64,000 nucleotides of DNA from Karstenula rhodostoma CBS 690.94 (GCA_010093485.1 MU001517.1:186001-250000), one strand, 5' to 3'. Numbered from the stretch's first letter, positions 11,620-24,074 are shown. Notes: generated by a model from the sequence alone, not told the origin. Numbers and translations are program-made.

Positions 11620-12208
11620 CTATGCCTGAGCAGCGTCCTCCTTGTCGTCGCCGCGTGCGAAATCCTCGGCCGACGTTTCCCGGTTCAGGCTCGTCTCGCG
11701 GTGCAGGAAGGTGTTCTCCTTGACGGGGCTGCCGCTGGTGTGGTTCTTCTCCTGGCCGTTCTGCGTCTGCGTCTGGCCGTTCTGGCTGTTGTGCGCGGGC
11801 GGCGCGATGTGCGGGATCTTCTCGGGGTCGGGGTGCTCGCGGCCGATGGAGGTGACGCCGATGTCTGAGGCCTTGCCGGCCTTGGAGAGCGCGTAGTCGC
11901 CGCTGTCGAAGTACTTGCGCTCCTGCGGGGTAGCTGTTAGCAAACGGTGCCGGTGCGTTTCAGGGTATGCTGCTCTGCTTACCTTCAACTTGTTCTGCAG
12001 CAGGTCCTTCTTGTTGGGCAGCTTTCCGTAGAGGCGGAAGAGGCGGGCCTCATCCGGGGAGAGTTTCTGTGTCGCAATGTTAGTCGTCATGTTTTCTTGC
12101 TACACAACACCACAGCAGAGGAAGCGGTCTCTATAGCTGCAGAGGTGCGCAAGGGGCGTGCCGGTGACGTACGCTGATGTCCACTTTATTCTGTTGGTGT
12201 GGGTTCAT
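11620..12208 (-). CDS. igo1: Endosulfine-family PP2A-B55 inhibitor (Igo1/ENSA)
   Basis: Small phosphoprotein that, once phosphorylated by the Greatwall/Rim15 kinase, inhibits PP2A-B55; in yeast Igo1/2 support quiescence entry and mRNA protection. Exons (minus) 12208-12173, 12066-11983, 11922-11620, total 140 aa. The conserved core is SPDEARLFRLYGKLPNKKDLL followed by KYFDSGDYALSKAG; Ser47 in FDSGDY is the Greatwall/Rim15 target. The start MNPHQQNKVDIS fits fungal orthologues and phase is 0 at both junctions. The C-terminal half is a Gln/Asn/Thr-rich disordered tail. The first intron (106 nt) is about twice the local norm. Divergent from sfm1. Confidence 0.95.
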
Positions 12209-13467
12209 GTTGGGCGGCGATCTGCTGGGAGCAGTGGGTTCGGAATGCAGATGACGTGGGCGTAGAGGGGTCGGAGGAAGCTGCTCGGTGCTCGAGGCAA
12301 AGGGCTCAAGGCGTGTTTATCCCCTTTCTCGGGCGTCAGGAAGAAGTTGGATTCGGCGTTTGTTGTGGTCCTCGTTGGGCTGCTGGGGTAGGGACAAGGA
12401 CAGGGCAAATAATGGCTTGTCGCTATGGGCTCCGAGCGCTGCGCCGGCGTGCGATTGGCGAACGGATTTGGGCTGGTCGGGCGCGAGGGCTGCTGTTGCC
12501 TACCAGCTCAGACTCGCGAAGGTGTGACTCGTGTGTTTCAGAAGTGCGGGAGGCAGGGCGGGCGACGACGTGGAGCTCTGAATGTTGATGTTCGTGTTGT
12601 GGACAAGGACCCCTCTATGTACGATAAGATCCGCCCGAGGTAGGTTCCGTGCAATCGGGCCGCTCCCACAGCTGTGCTAGCTGTACCGTACCGGACTGTG
12701 CATCGGCACCGTTAGTTTGTGGGCTTTGCAACAGCATTACGTAGCAAGCAGTACTGACTGGGTGGAAATCGAGCAGACAATAATGAGCTCGGGTGTTGAG
12801 TTGTGCGTGGTCCGGTGCTGAGGGTTGGAGGAGGGGTAATGCAGCAAATAAGTAACACCAGTAACGAAGCATGCAAGTGGGCCGCCAGCAGCAGCAGTTG
12901 TCACGCTATTGCTTATCCTGCGTGGTAATAATGCACTCACAGCTGCAAGAGGAGCGGGACTACGGGGCTGCAGGACTGCAGGACTGTGCTGGTTCAAGTT
13001 GCACGCGTTTTAAGCGTCGACGGACGGCAGCTGCGGCAGCTATAGGCGATTGTCGCAGGACTTGCGTACAAGACACGGCTCAATCCACGCCATATTAGCC
13101 TTCGCCCGTGGACCGGCTGGGCCTGCTTGGTTGTGGATGTGCTTGCTGTCCCATGCAGAGACCGTAGACGTGCCCCCACAGACGAGGCCTCGCAGCAGCA
13201 ACACGAGACATGGATTCATTCACTGTGCAATCTGGCCGCGCGGAGCGGATCCGGCACGCACGACTGGCTGGTCGCCGCCCGTAGTCGCGTGGCCTCAGTT
13301 GCCCTGCGCAGGCATTGCAGCAACATCACCGAAGACGAGTCGCAAGCCTGGTAGAGGTGCGGTTCGCCCTGCGCGCCATTGGCCAATTGCTTCGTCGTAG
13401 CGTGCAGCTGATTTCCCCTCCACATCGAGAAAAGGCACGCTGGTGCAGATTCCGCAAACCTCCCCAA
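12209..13467. promoter_or_regulatory. Divergent intergenic region between igo1 and sfm1
   Basis: 1.26 kb that must contain both promoters. Inspection shows GC-rich low-complexity stretches (for example repeated CTGCAGGA at 12,968-12,984) but no RNA gene or clear cis-element. Frames such as 12199-12588 plus overlap the igo1 start and lack domain similarity. Confidence 0.45.
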
Positions 13468-14322
13468 ATGGCAGACGTCAAGCTGCCGCCAGGCAAGATT
13501 TTCGTCGTCGAGCATTTGGACGAAGAACTCGAGGCATGGTCGTCGCTCGAGTACGTGACCATTGCCTCTGAATGCCACGCTACTGGCGCACAATTTTTGC
13601 TGTCTTCGGTCCCCACTTCGCTGAAGCTGCCGTCCAACCTGCAGCAAGCAAAAGGCCTGAATGTTGAAACAAGGGGCATTGAGGAAATCTACGCCGACAA
13701 GAAGGACAAAGTATGCCTGCTCGACCCCTCAGCATCCAAGGACCTTGGTCCAGAGGACGGTGACACCTTCGACATCTTCCTGTTCGGCGGCATTCTTGGT
13801 AAGTGTGCAGACACTCTCGTTCCAATTGCAACATCGCTGACTCTGCAAAGGCGACGATCCACCCCGGGGTAGGTTCCACACTGCGTGGGCCATGTGCGAC
13901 CCTGCCACTCAAGTCTGCTGACACGTATTGACCGTAGACCGGACCTCCGAGCTGCGCAAGAAGGGCTACCAGGGCCGTCGTCTAGGGCCTGTTCAAATGT
14001 CGACCGACACTGCCGTACGTGTCACGAGAATGGTAGTCCAGGATAGAAGTACGTGTCGTGCCCTCGAATGGTGCTGGATGGCTCTAATCTTCGCAGTTGC
14101 TGTTAACAAAATCCCGTATCTCGACAATCCCGAGCTGAAGATCAACAAGAACGAAAGCACGCAGATGCCTTTCCGATATGTCAAGGGCGACAATGGCCAA
14201 CCGATTATGCCCGAGGTAAGATGATGGCCTGCGTTTATCAGTATGGAAACTTACCTATTGAGCAGGGTATGATTGACTTGATCATCAAAGACTCGGCTAA
14301 GGGACTGAACGACCTTTTGTGA
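13468..14322 (+). CDS. sfm1: Sfm1-type SPOUT protein arginine methyltransferase
   Basis: SPOUT-fold methyltransferase (DUF431); yeast Sfm1 methylates ribosomal protein Rps3 on an arginine. Exons 13468-13798, 13851-13868, 13938-14048, 14097-14215, 14266-14322, total 211 aa, the family's usual size. Recognisable blocks are FVVEHLDEELEAWSSLEY at the N-terminus, VCLLDPSA, the motif FGGILGDDPPRDRTSELR, then GYQGRRLGPVQMSTDTAV, which forms the knotted SAM site, and KIPYLDNPEL. Exon 2 is only 18 nt and completes DDPPR; both its flanking introns (52 and 69 nt) are needed to hold frame. The start at 13468 (MADVKL) is chosen over an upstream in-frame ATG at 13315, whose extension is basic and not conserved-looking. 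Confidence 0.93.
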
Positions 14323-15405
14323 AGTTTCTGTCAAACGGCACTTGCACATATTCTCCCATGCATGGAAGCACACATGTCAAGGCAAAGGCAAGGGGTTGCG
14401 CCACTGTGGCACGCAGTCTTTGACGGCATGTCGACATGATACCTCTTCGGGCAGGTTTGTGAGGATGTTTTTGGTAAAGGTGTCCATGTGCGGAAAATGG
14501 GCTTCAAGCAACGTGAAGCCGTTAACAGCCACCGAGAAGGGGCAGTAACGTAAACTAACCCCCAAGGTGGCCGACTAAAGACAGATGCGTACATCAAGCA
14601 AAGGTCCTGATGGGCATATTTTCGCAGCTCAGCGATGGTCCAGTAGACAGTAAAAAAATCCAACATGAGTTATCTTGAAAGTATTGTGAGTGACAGCACG
14701 ACCTCTCGCCGAAGGATCTAGTAGCGCATACGAAGGACCGGGAGGTGGGCAGGTGGCGGAGAAAGAAATAAGAGAACAGCTGGATTCGCAGACATATGCA
14801 GACTCAGGCGCCCAAACGACGAGTTGTTACAGAGGCGATGCGCACCCGTGTGCTTCATGGCGGTTTGAGATGCTCAATCCAGCGTTGCACGGCGGAGAGG
14901 TGGCTAGCCGGATGCGCGGACCCACCTGATTGGTAGTCTAGGCGCTTCGCTGCGGATGTCTTGGAGCAACATCTATCTCGTAATTCCCCGTGCATGTCGC
15001 TGCCGTTGTCTATAACTCGATGCGCATATGCTTCTCCTTGAGCTTCCGTGCCGTATAGTAAAATCGTCCTGTGCAATCATTTCCGTGTGCGCTTCCCCGT
15101 CTTGTGTCCGACGTGGTCTCGGCACCGTTCGCATCTTTGAGATCCCGCCCGCGCCCACGCTCCGCCTCTTCCACATCCCTGCAGCCTCCTCGTAAGCTCT
15201 CGGGGACACCTAATCCCTTTCGTGCCCGGCCTCGAGATATCTCCACCATCCCCTCGCAGCACTCTGCGACCTACACTATCATCTGCACCTGCCCGCGTCG
15301 CTCGTTTGCGCCCTACAGCCCACGGTTGACCCCGCCGACCGCCCCGAGAGATCGATGCGATAGCGATATCCTCACCTGCTTGGCTAGCGCTCAGCACTCC
15401 TCACC
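14323..15405. other. Intergenic between sfm1 and kex1
   Basis: 1.08 kb with the sfm1 3' UTR and the kex1 promoter. The kex1-proximal 300 bp is C-rich on the plus strand, common in fungal 5' UTRs. No gene recognised. Confidence 0.45.
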
Positions 15406-17445
15406 ATGTTGTTCACAACCGCGCCGTCGCGCTGGCGGACGGCTCTCTTGGGCGGTCTGCTGGCCTCGTTGGCATGGCTGCCGGGAGGCGCCGCTGAAGA
15501 AAAGACGCAGGCCGACTACTTCGTACATTCGCTGCCAGGCGCACCGGAACCGCTCCTGAAGATGCACGCAGGGTGAGACTGGTCTTCTAGGAACGTCCTG
15601 TACGAGTAGCTGACAACTCTACAGACACATCGAAGTCGATGCAGAGCACAACGGTAACCTCTTCTTCTGGCACTACGAGAACCGCCACATCGCCAACAGG
15701 CAGCGCACCGTCATCTGGCTCAATGGCGGCCCCGGCTGCAGCAGCATGGACGGCGCTCTAATGGAAATCGGCCCATACCGCGTAAGAGAAGGTGGCAAAT
15801 TGGAGTACAACAACGGTTCATGGGACGAGTTCGCAAACTTGCTCTTCGTGGATCAGCCAGTCGGTACTGGGTTCAGTTACGTGAATACGGACAGCTATCT
15901 GAGCGAGCTCGATCAGATGGCTGGACAGTTCATGGTCTTCCTAGAGAAGTGGTTTGCGCTCTTCCCGGAGTATGAGCAGGACGACGTAAGTCTGCCTCGG
16001 CTATTGTCCCCTACACAAAAACTGACAGTATACAGCTATACATCGCTGGAGAATCATACGCCGGTCAACACATTCCGTACATAGCACGCGCTATACTCAA
16101 CCGGAACAAGAACTCGCAGAAGCACCAATGGGCGCTAAATGGCGTTCTCATTGGTAATGGTTGGATTTCGCCAGTCGACCATTACCTCTCATACCTACCC
16201 TTCGCATACCAATCAGGCCTCTTGCGGGCCGATAGTCCTGAGGCCAAACGCGTCGAGTCACTCCAGTCTAAGTGTCTGGAAGTGTTGAACGAGGGAGCAT
16301 CCGATCATGTGGATAATGCCGCGTGCGAGTCTGTCATGACCACAATCCTCCAAGAGACCAAAATCCAAGGTGGCGATCCGCGCCAGGAGTGCGTAAACAT
16401 GTATGATATTCGCCTGCGAGACGATGGTTCCTGCGGCATGAACTGGCCTCCGGACCTCTCCACTGTTACTCCCTGGTTGCGACAAGCGGACGTTATCGCT
16501 GCCCTTCATATCAACTCCGATAAAAAGACAGGCTGGACCGAATGCAACGGTGCAGTTTCCTCCCACTTCCGTGCTAAGAATAGCAAGCCCTCGATCCAGT
16601 TCCTACCCGAGCTTCTATCTCAAATCAACATTGTGCTGTTCTCCGGAGACCAGGATCTTATCTGTAACCATATCGGTACCGAGAGTCTGATTGATGGCAT
16701 GACTTGGAATGGCGGAAAAGGGTTTGAAATCTCCCAGGGTGTCGAGGCCCCCAAACGCGACTGGGTTTTCGAGGGGGAGCCGGCGGGAACCTACCGGGAG
16801 GCCAGGAATTTGACCTACGTTGTCTTCTACAACTCCAGTCACATGGTCCCCTTTGATTACCCAAGGCGCACTCGCGACATGCTCGATCGATTCATCGGCG
16901 TGGACATCAGTGCCGTTGGTGGCGCTCCATCCGAAAGCCTTCTCAACGGAGAGAAGGGACCCTTGGTGAGCGTCGGCGGCCATCCCAACTCCACCAAGGC
17001 GGAGGAAGATAAGACGAAGCAGCTGAAGGAGGCTGAATGGAAAGCCTACTACCGTTCCGGAGAGGTGGCCCTGGTCGTGGTGGTGATTCTCGCCGCTGTT
17101 TTTGGATTTTTTATCTGGCGCGACCGCCGTCGACGAGCGGCGAGTGGCTACAAGGGAGTAGATGGAGACGAGGGCCGCGAGTCACTAATCATGGGCATGG
17201 GTCTCGACAACTTCCGAAGAAAGGACCGAAGTCAGGACGTTGAAGCGGCTGACTTCGATGAGCGGGAGCTCGACGACTTGGATGAGGATTCGAAGAAGCC
17301 TCTCAATGGACGTGCCGACGGTAGGGGCGAGAAAGAGAGGATACCACAGAATGATTCTACCTTCAGTCTGGGTGGAGCTAGCAGTGATGGAGAGGCCAGT
17401 GGGAGCGAGAGGGACCGCAGACTGGCAGCGAGGGAGAAGTCGTGA
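15406..17445 (+). CDS. kex1: Kex1 pheromone-processing serine carboxypeptidase (type I membrane protein)
   Basis: Trans-Golgi carboxypeptidase of the S10 family that removes C-terminal Lys/Arg after Kex2 cleavage. Exons 15406-15572, 15625-15985, 16036-17445, total 645 aa. A signal peptide spans about residues 1-30 ([19 protein letters not shown]). The catalytic domain has [15 protein letters not shown], the nucleophile in GESYAG (Ser183), the acid in SGDQDLICN (Asp383) and the base in SSHMVPFD (His445). A transmembrane helix follows at about 520-537 ([18 protein letters not shown]), then a basic stop-transfer RDRRRR and a long acidic, charged cytosolic tail of the kind that holds retrieval signals in yeast Kex1. 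The membrane anchor separates it from vacuolar carboxypeptidase Y. Introns are 52 and 50 nt. Confidence 0.95.
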
Positions 17446-17858
17446 AAGTAGACGGGATCTCAATCGGAGTTCTATTTGGCTGCGAATATGTTCATAACAC
17501 TTCTTGTTTAGAGCGGCAATGCATCATCGGGCGTTTGCTTATTATGGATTGGAGCTGTTTGGGTCCATTGTGTGGTCGAATATGTACGACACGCTGTATA
17601 AAATATGGAGTACGATTACACATGACGAATATGAACGTGCCTTCAGCCAAAGCCTTCAATATCGAGCAAGTCCGTCAGGAAACGCAGTTTGCCTGATCCT
17701 CAGCCTACACGAGACGGGTCGGGTTCATGGGTGGGGCTGTAACACGTGACTTGGCGCGTTGGTGCCTTCCGTCTCGAGCGCGCTTCGCGTCATACGCCAC
17801 CAGCCATCGACCTTCACTTCCAACATTCCCATGCCCGCAACTCCCTGAAGCTTTGACA
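17446..17858. other. Compact kex1-rad52 intergenic region
   Basis: About 410 bp between two plus-strand genes, holding the kex1 3' UTR and the rad52 promoter. Contains CACGTG at 17,743-17,748 (E-box-like palindrome) about 110 bp before the rad52 start; the motif is seen, its function is not shown. Confidence 0.4.
17831..17848 (+). promoter_or_regulatory. Five-codon upstream ORF in the rad52 leader
   Basis: ATG CCC GCA ACT CCC TGA reads directly, ending 10 nt before the rad52 ATG at 17859. If the transcript starts upstream of it, this mini-ORF could lower rad52 translation. The start of the mRNA is unknown, so the role is inferred. Confidence 0.4.
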
Positions 17859-19747
17859 ATGCCTGCGTAAGTTCTACGAATCAAAACTGAAATATCGTGT
17901 TATCCATCGTTTGGCACTTCTGACGCCCCGCAGTCCTGGCGACCAGTACAACGGCAACGTCACGAACCCATTCGAAGAACGCGTCGTAAACGGCTTTACA
18001 GCAATAGAAATCGCCACGCTTCAAAGCCGCCTGAACAAACAGCTTGGACCGGAGTACATATCGCAAAGACCGGGCAATGGAGGCGGCAGGGTTGCATATT
18101 TGGAGGGGAACAAGGCGATAGCTCTTGCGAACGAGGTGTTTGGATTCAACGGCTGGTCGAGTTCGCTTGGGCAGGTGCAGATCGACTACGTAGGTCGACT
18201 GTGTGTCTGGAACAATACAGAGACTAATACACGCAGGTGGACGAGAACACCCAGAACGGCAAAGTCAGCCTTGGGCTGTCGATTGTTGTGAGGATTACGC
18301 TCAAAGATGGAACATACCACGAGGTGATTACCTCGCGTTACCGCTTGAGAATCTACCTGACACTATCTAGGATATCGGTTATGGCTCCATCGAGAACGGT
18401 AAAGGCAAGGCAGCCTCGTTCGAGAAGGCGAAGAAAGAGGCCGCTACCGATGGATTGAAGCGCGCACTACGCACCTTCGGCAACGTGCTCGGCAATTGCT
18501 TGTATGACAAAACGTATCTCAAGAAAGTCCAATCCATGAAGTTCGAGCCTGTCAAATTCCAAGAGGACAACTTACACCGCCATGCCGATTTTGCTCCGAA
18601 AGTAAAGAATGAGATGGGGATGGTTAAGAGGGAGGCGCATCAGACACCGGTTAGGACCAACCCGATACTAAGGACGCGAACCGACCATCTGGGGGCGTCG
18701 GTATCGGGCGAGTTTGATGATGAATTCGACGGGAATCTGTTCGACGGTGTGGATATCACCGAAAATCCTGGAGAAGATTTCAGCTTTGAGTCGGTTGCTG
18801 CGGGGTCTGCGAATGGCGTAAACAGTGCCACACCGAGCCGGAATGCACCGCTGCCAAACGGAGGTCCGTCACGACAATCAAATCCAAGACCGCAGAATGC
18901 ACCAACCGCAAGAGGTCCGAATGGTGCACAACAACCACCTCCCCAAAACAACGTGCAAAATGGTGCCAGCAGGCCGGGCGTCGGTCCCCAACACGCGAGA
19001 GCACCGCAGACTCCCGTACAGCCCAATGGCAACAACCGCCTTGACTTGAATCGATCACGGATGCAACCACCGACCGTAGACATCCACGCTGTCCCGAAAC
19101 CGCAGAACCCTAACCAGAACGCTCAACCAGCAGGCCCTACACCACCGAACCAGCCTCTCCGCCCGACACCTCCGCAAGCACAGCAACACCAGCAGTCGAA
19201 ACCGGCAGCACAACCGAGCGCAGCACCTGCTACGAATCCACCCTCCAACCACAAACCGCCCCTCGGCTTTGTAACCTCCCGCGCCGCCGAACTCTTTCAG
19301 AACCCCGATCCTCCAGCAGCTCTGACCAACCTCCCCGCCTTCAATCCAAACGTCGAGTCCCCGATACCCAAAGAGAAGCGCACTCCAGGCGTCGACCACG
19401 CCTCCAGCAAGCCCATCAAGCGCGACGCAGTCAACGCCCCAGCACCTCCCCCTCCCGCCCTCGGACCACCCGCTGGCGCCTTCAACCGCCCAGCCGTAGG
19501 ACCGCGTGGAAATTCCAACTTCGTGAATCCGCACCAGGACGCGAATAGAAGGATCGGAATGCCGGGTGCGGGCATGAGTCCTGGCGGGATGAACAGAGGA
19601 CAGTACAAGCCGCCAATGAAGAGGCCACCGCTGCAGGACGTGAGCAATCAGGGTGCGGGTGGTGCAATTGGCGAACCTGAAGCGAAGAGACAGAGGGTCG
19701 AGGCGCCAGGGGCGGAAAATAAAGGGGAGGTCCTGGGGAGTTCGTAG
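17859..19747 (+). CDS. rad52: Rad52 recombination mediator / strand-annealing protein
   Basis: Loads Rad51 onto RPA-coated ssDNA and anneals complementary strands. Exons 17859-17866, 17934-18189, 18237-18323, 18371-19747, total 575 aa. Exon 1 is 8 nt (ATGCCTGC) and joins exon 2 to give [21 protein letters not shown]. The conserved annealing domain (about residues 15-185) shows [41 protein letters not shown], the segment [40 protein letters not shown] and KFEPVKF. The rest is a long Pro/Gln/Asn-rich disordered tail with an acidic patch ([13 protein letters not shown]). It also carries [12 protein letters not shown] near residue 417, matching the FVTA-type Rad51-binding motif of fungal Rad52. 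All introns are 47-67 nt. Confidence 0.95.
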
Positions 19748-21020
19748 ACTCGCTGGTAAACTCCCCCATTCAGGATTTGGCTTGGTGCTTCCTGCTGCAA
19801 CAACCCGCCGGGGTAGTCGTTTCTGTCCTTGTGGACTTTGGCGCGGAGTGACACGTTTTTCTTATTGGTCTCTTCTGGCGAAAATGAAAGTGGATAGGCA
19901 CGGCACATTAGCGTTCAGGTTATAGGTTAGATGCTCGTTGTGAGCGCAGGCGTTCGTTATCTTCTATACCTTTTTGGGTAACTTGGTCATCAATATGAAC
20001 GAAAGTGGGATGAAAGATATTAGAACTTTTTTTTCTCTTGGAAATGCTATTCCAGCGAAGATGTGAGTGGCTGGTTCGCTCGCTCGCTCACTACTTCTGT
20101 AAGTGATACCGACACTGGATGGCTGGCCGACGCGTTAGTAGTACCTTAGGCTACTGCTTTGTGCGCACACCACGCTACACTGTTTCTGTTTCCTCGCACA
20201 TTGGCCATGTATTGCTGGTGATTTTGAAATTGATTACTTGCATTTTAGCTTACGATTTACTGCCTTTACGTCCTGTCGCCGTCGTCGGTTAGACGCACTG
20301 GAGTATCCTGTCCCGTCCCGTCCCGTCCCGTCCAATCGGTATCTGGTCTGGTCTGGTCTCTAATCCAATAGATACATGTCCTGGTCCTATTATGTGAACA
20401 GTCACTGCTGTGCTCATGGTTCTCGTTGTTTACACGCCATGCCACGTTTAGAGTTTTTACGGGTTTGCCTTAGCCAACCGTTATATGGATACAACCCACC
20501 GGAACCGGATGTAGTACACTAGTAGCGCGTTCATGATTGGAAGAAGTGCATGAAGCAATCTTGACACAAGAATAAGTCAGCTACGATGGGTTTGTTGGAG
20601 GTGTGGTAGCGGGTTTGGGGTAGGACTAGGGGTATGCCTTCGTTGTCCAAAACAGAGCTCCTGCAATAAGAGATGAAGAGCAGACACATTATCATGAACT
20701 CTTAATTCCTCATTCTAAGTCATCTATCGTCATGCACTTCGGAGTAAACGGAGTAGACGATTTGGAGTTTTGTTTCTCCGAGTTGCGCGGCTCGTCTATT
20801 AGCCTAGCCTCGATTCCACAATAAGAAGGTGGGAGCCTCGGATAAAACGTCTTTCAAAACCTACACTTATGACACACATCCAGTGACACCTCGTTGATAT
20901 TAATTCCCGATTTTCCTGCGTTGGTATAGGAAAAGGTGGCTTGGTAGACTATTTGTTCTAGTTGCTCTCGGGGCGAAATCTTATCTTCGTGTCAAGAGAA
21001 CCTCATTGCCATCTGCCCAA
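19748..21020. other. Intergenic between rad52 and the MFS gene
   Basis: 1.27 kb. Apart from the pentanucleotide repeats at 20,310-20,358 I see no feature; the composition is slightly AT-rich and no frame resembles a gene. Confidence 0.45.
20310..20358. repeat. Two adjacent pentanucleotide repeats, (GTCCC)n then (TCTGG)n
   Basis: GTCCC units run from 20,310 to about 20,333. After a 9-base spacer, TCTGG units run from 20,343 to about 20,358. Read directly; probably polymorphic slippage tracts. Confidence 0.9.
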
Positions 21021-22688
21021 ATGGCCGACGAGGACGGTTGCGAGCGCCGCTCGTGGCGACGCTCTAAGACGCTGGTAGTTTTCACAGCGACACTTGGACT
21101 CTTCACTGGTAGGACAATGACTTTGACTTCCAGGCGAAACCGTGTTGGGAGTTTAGTGGGCTAATCACGTCCAGAGAACTTCCTCTACGGCTTTGTTGTT
21201 CCGATTCTCCCGTACATGATCGAAAAACGACTCGGTCTGGACCCGGCGCTTACCCAGCGATTCACGACAGAGCTTCTCTTCATCCTGGGACTCATATCCG
21301 TCCCTGCAGCGCCCATCATTGGCCATTTTGCAGACCAGACAACGAGTCGCAAAATACCCCTCTTGATCGCGCTCGTGGGATGCACCGTTGGCACGCTCTT
21401 GGTCGCTTTGACGCCGTCGGGTAAGTAATTCTAGCACTAACACTTCGGGAGCATGTGCTGACGCTGAAACAGTATGGGCCGTGTATGCGGGCCGGATCCT
21501 ACAGGGGATTTCTGGAACGGGGGCTTGGATCGTGGGGTTTGCCATGCTGACGGACGCCGCGGGATCCAAGCATCTGGGGAAAACGCTGGGATTCTCCGGA
21601 TCTTTCATCACAGCGGGGGTTCTGACAGGGCCCGTTATCTCGGGGGCGTTTTTGCAGTGGTTCGGCTACTGGGTGGCGTGGTCGGTGCCGTTGGCGCTCA
21701 TTGCGATTTGCTTCGTTGCGCGGTTGGCGATCGTTGAAGAGAGACGGCCAGCTGAGCCTAAAACATCGACAAGTGCAGCCCAGGATCGCAACGAGACGTC
21801 GCCGCTTCTTTTCGAAGAGTCCGGTGATCAAAACGAAGCAGCGTCGAGCTCGCAAGAGGAGGTAAAGGAGCCGGCTACGCGTGGATTCTACACCATCATG
21901 TTCAGCCATGGGGCCACATACGCCGCGCTGCTCAACGTGACGGCCTTCTCCATGATTATATCCGGCTTCGACACAACGCTGCCAGTGCATCTGCGGGAGG
22001 AGTTTGGCTGGCGTCCTGCGCCGATAGGTTCCATCTTTCTCGGCATCCAGATCCCTAGTATGATTCTCGGACCATTCGTGGGCTGGCTGCGGGACCGCAT
22101 AGGGCTCCGCTGGCCTACGACGCTAGGGTGGGCGTTGAGCACCCCGTTGTTTTGGTTCCTGGGCGTGCCTGGCAAAGATAACTTCTTGGGCGTCGGGGAT
22201 GGCGCGAAGGGACAGGCAGCTTTTGTGGCGACCATAATCGGCGTGGGCGTCATCTGGTCATTTGTCAGAGGGGCAGGGACGTTTCAGTTGACCAGTATGT
22301 TTTCCTCGGACTGTCTGTCTGTCCCAACCGATACGATAGCTTGCTGACATCTGTGTGCCAGCAATCATGCATGAGCTCAAAGCGCAAGACCCCGATATCT
22401 TCGGCCCAGGCGGTGGGAGTTCTCGGACGTTTTCAATGACAGAGACGTCCTTCGCCATCGGGCTTGTACTTGGCCCTATCATCACTGGCTCCTTAGCGGA
22501 TACCTTTGGGTTCTACTATGCCACGAGTGCACTTGGTAAGTACGGCCGGGTCGCAGTCTGCATTTTGCCAAGCCAGCTGCTAACCGTGAAACTCAGCATG
22601 CGTTTCCATCGTGGCATCGATATCTTCGTGGATGTTCTTCACGCACAAGGCGCCGGCGAGGGAGCCCGAAGCGGATGTTGCAGCGTAG
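21021..22688 (+). CDS. Major facilitator superfamily transporter, DHA1/vesicular-amine-like
   Basis: Proton-coupled efflux-type permease of unknown substrate. Exons 21021-21108, 21175-21420, 21473-22294, 22362-22535, 22597-22688, total 473 aa. About 12 hydrophobic segments are visible. TM1 is SKTLVVFTATLGLFTENFLYGF. The TM2-TM3 loop (GHFADQTTSRKIPLL) carries a degenerate form of the GxLaDrxGrkxxl motif A. TM4 has GRILQGISGTGAWIVG and TM5 has GxxxGPVISG, the motif-C-like antiporter signature. A long acidic cytosolic loop follows TM6, then RDRIGLRWP repeats motif A in the second half. Overall it resembles fungal MFS proteins related to SLC18. The tail after TM12 is very short (APAREPEADVAA). 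No biosynthetic genes flank it, so a substrate cannot be inferred. Confidence 0.9.
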
Positions 22689-24074
22689 ACTACAATGTTG
22701 GAACAGTCTTTCAGCTGCGGGAAGCTGTGTCCCCATACAGTGCAGAGATCCACCCAGGCAAGTCTGTTCTCAAGGGGCAACGCAGTTTCGGGAGTCTGTT
22801 GGGCTGGGTAACCCGGGGAACCGGCTCTGTAGAGGAGCGGCGCGATACTGAAGTTTGGACAGCGTGTCGGATAGTAACCCAACGCCGTTTCGGATAAGGA
22901 CTTGTGATGGTGGCTGAACATGGCAATTCCTGATATACAGATGAGCAAGATAATCAGGGCTGGGTGAATCCCCAAGCGTTTTCGCGCGTAGTACGTCTTT
23001 CACTTACAAATCCTGTCACCGCGCCTGCGCATTTGCATCCAACTCTATCGATCGGCGCAGTTTCAGGTTGGACGCGCGGCAACCTTGGAAGTAAACAATC
23101 GACCGTGCGAAGGTTCATGATAGCGTTTGATTTGTGATCAACTCACTGCGAAATTTGCGCAGACTAAAAGCACTACGTCATGGAGCTGCACGTGGCCGGG
23201 GTATTCCCACATCTCCCTCCACTCTCACACGCGCCAAGTCCGGAGCATCCACAGAGCCTAGATGCCGCACATCGCGGGGGAAAAAGTCTTTCGAAGCGAA
23301 GTGGAAGACATTGTTGCAAGAAGTAGCGACATGTCATCGGACGGGCATGCAAATCGAATGCCTATGTAACCAGCTCAGCACCAAAGCCAAGATCGAAACA
23401 AGCAACTTGAAGACAGCCGTTGACGCCGGTCTCGCGTTCCTTGCGCAAGCTTATCGTGGAGTCCCGCAGTCGGCCCGTCGCAGAAGCCTTTTCGAAGCAT
23501 AAACTGGGGTCAGCCTTGCGAACTGTACCCGTCGAAATTCTCCGATTCTGGCAGTGTGCGAATCTAGCTCTCTCCCACCTTCCTCCATTGTCGTATGCTA
23601 CATCATGGAACGGACGACGGCACGTGGTGCAAACTCTGATAGGCGCATGATGTTGCAGTTATCTCCAACCTGCTCCACTGCGGCGAGGATGATGTATTTT
23701 GACGTCGCATCCAAGACGCTAATATCAGAGCCTCATCTTGCCGATAATCGGCCGTACCAACCGGATGGGTTGTATGTTCGGCTCATAGTTTGGCTAAGCT
23801 TCGTTGACTACTAGCGCCCAACGTGCTCACGAACGCTCCATCTCTTCACAATGACGTCGAACGCGAAGATCTTGGAGATGCGGAAAGCAGGAGAAGCCGG
23901 GACCGAAGGATCGGGACCTGGGGAGGTGGACTCGAATCATGGAGGAGTGGCGTATGGAGTTTATAAGGGTGGGCCGTCCCCGTGGGTGGGCGTGGCACAC
24001 GCGGACTTCAGCTCTGTTCACTATTCCTGAGCCAGGAGAGACAGGTACTTTGCACAGTACGGTATCTTACCAGT
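22689..24074. other. Intergenic upstream of the sugar porter gene
   Basis: 1.39 kb between two plus-strand transporter genes. It includes a TATA-like TTTATAAG near 23,960 and CreA-type SYGGRG matches (CCGGGG near 23,196; CTGGGG at 23,918-23,923), compatible with carbon catabolite control of the downstream gene, though the motif is short and common. Frames at 23,134-23,814 resemble nothing I know. Confidence 0.35.

Noticed and set aside
22580..22975. Antisense frame of 131 codons with a hydrophobic start
   Set aside because: Overlaps the last MFS exon and its 3' UTR; no recognisable domain.
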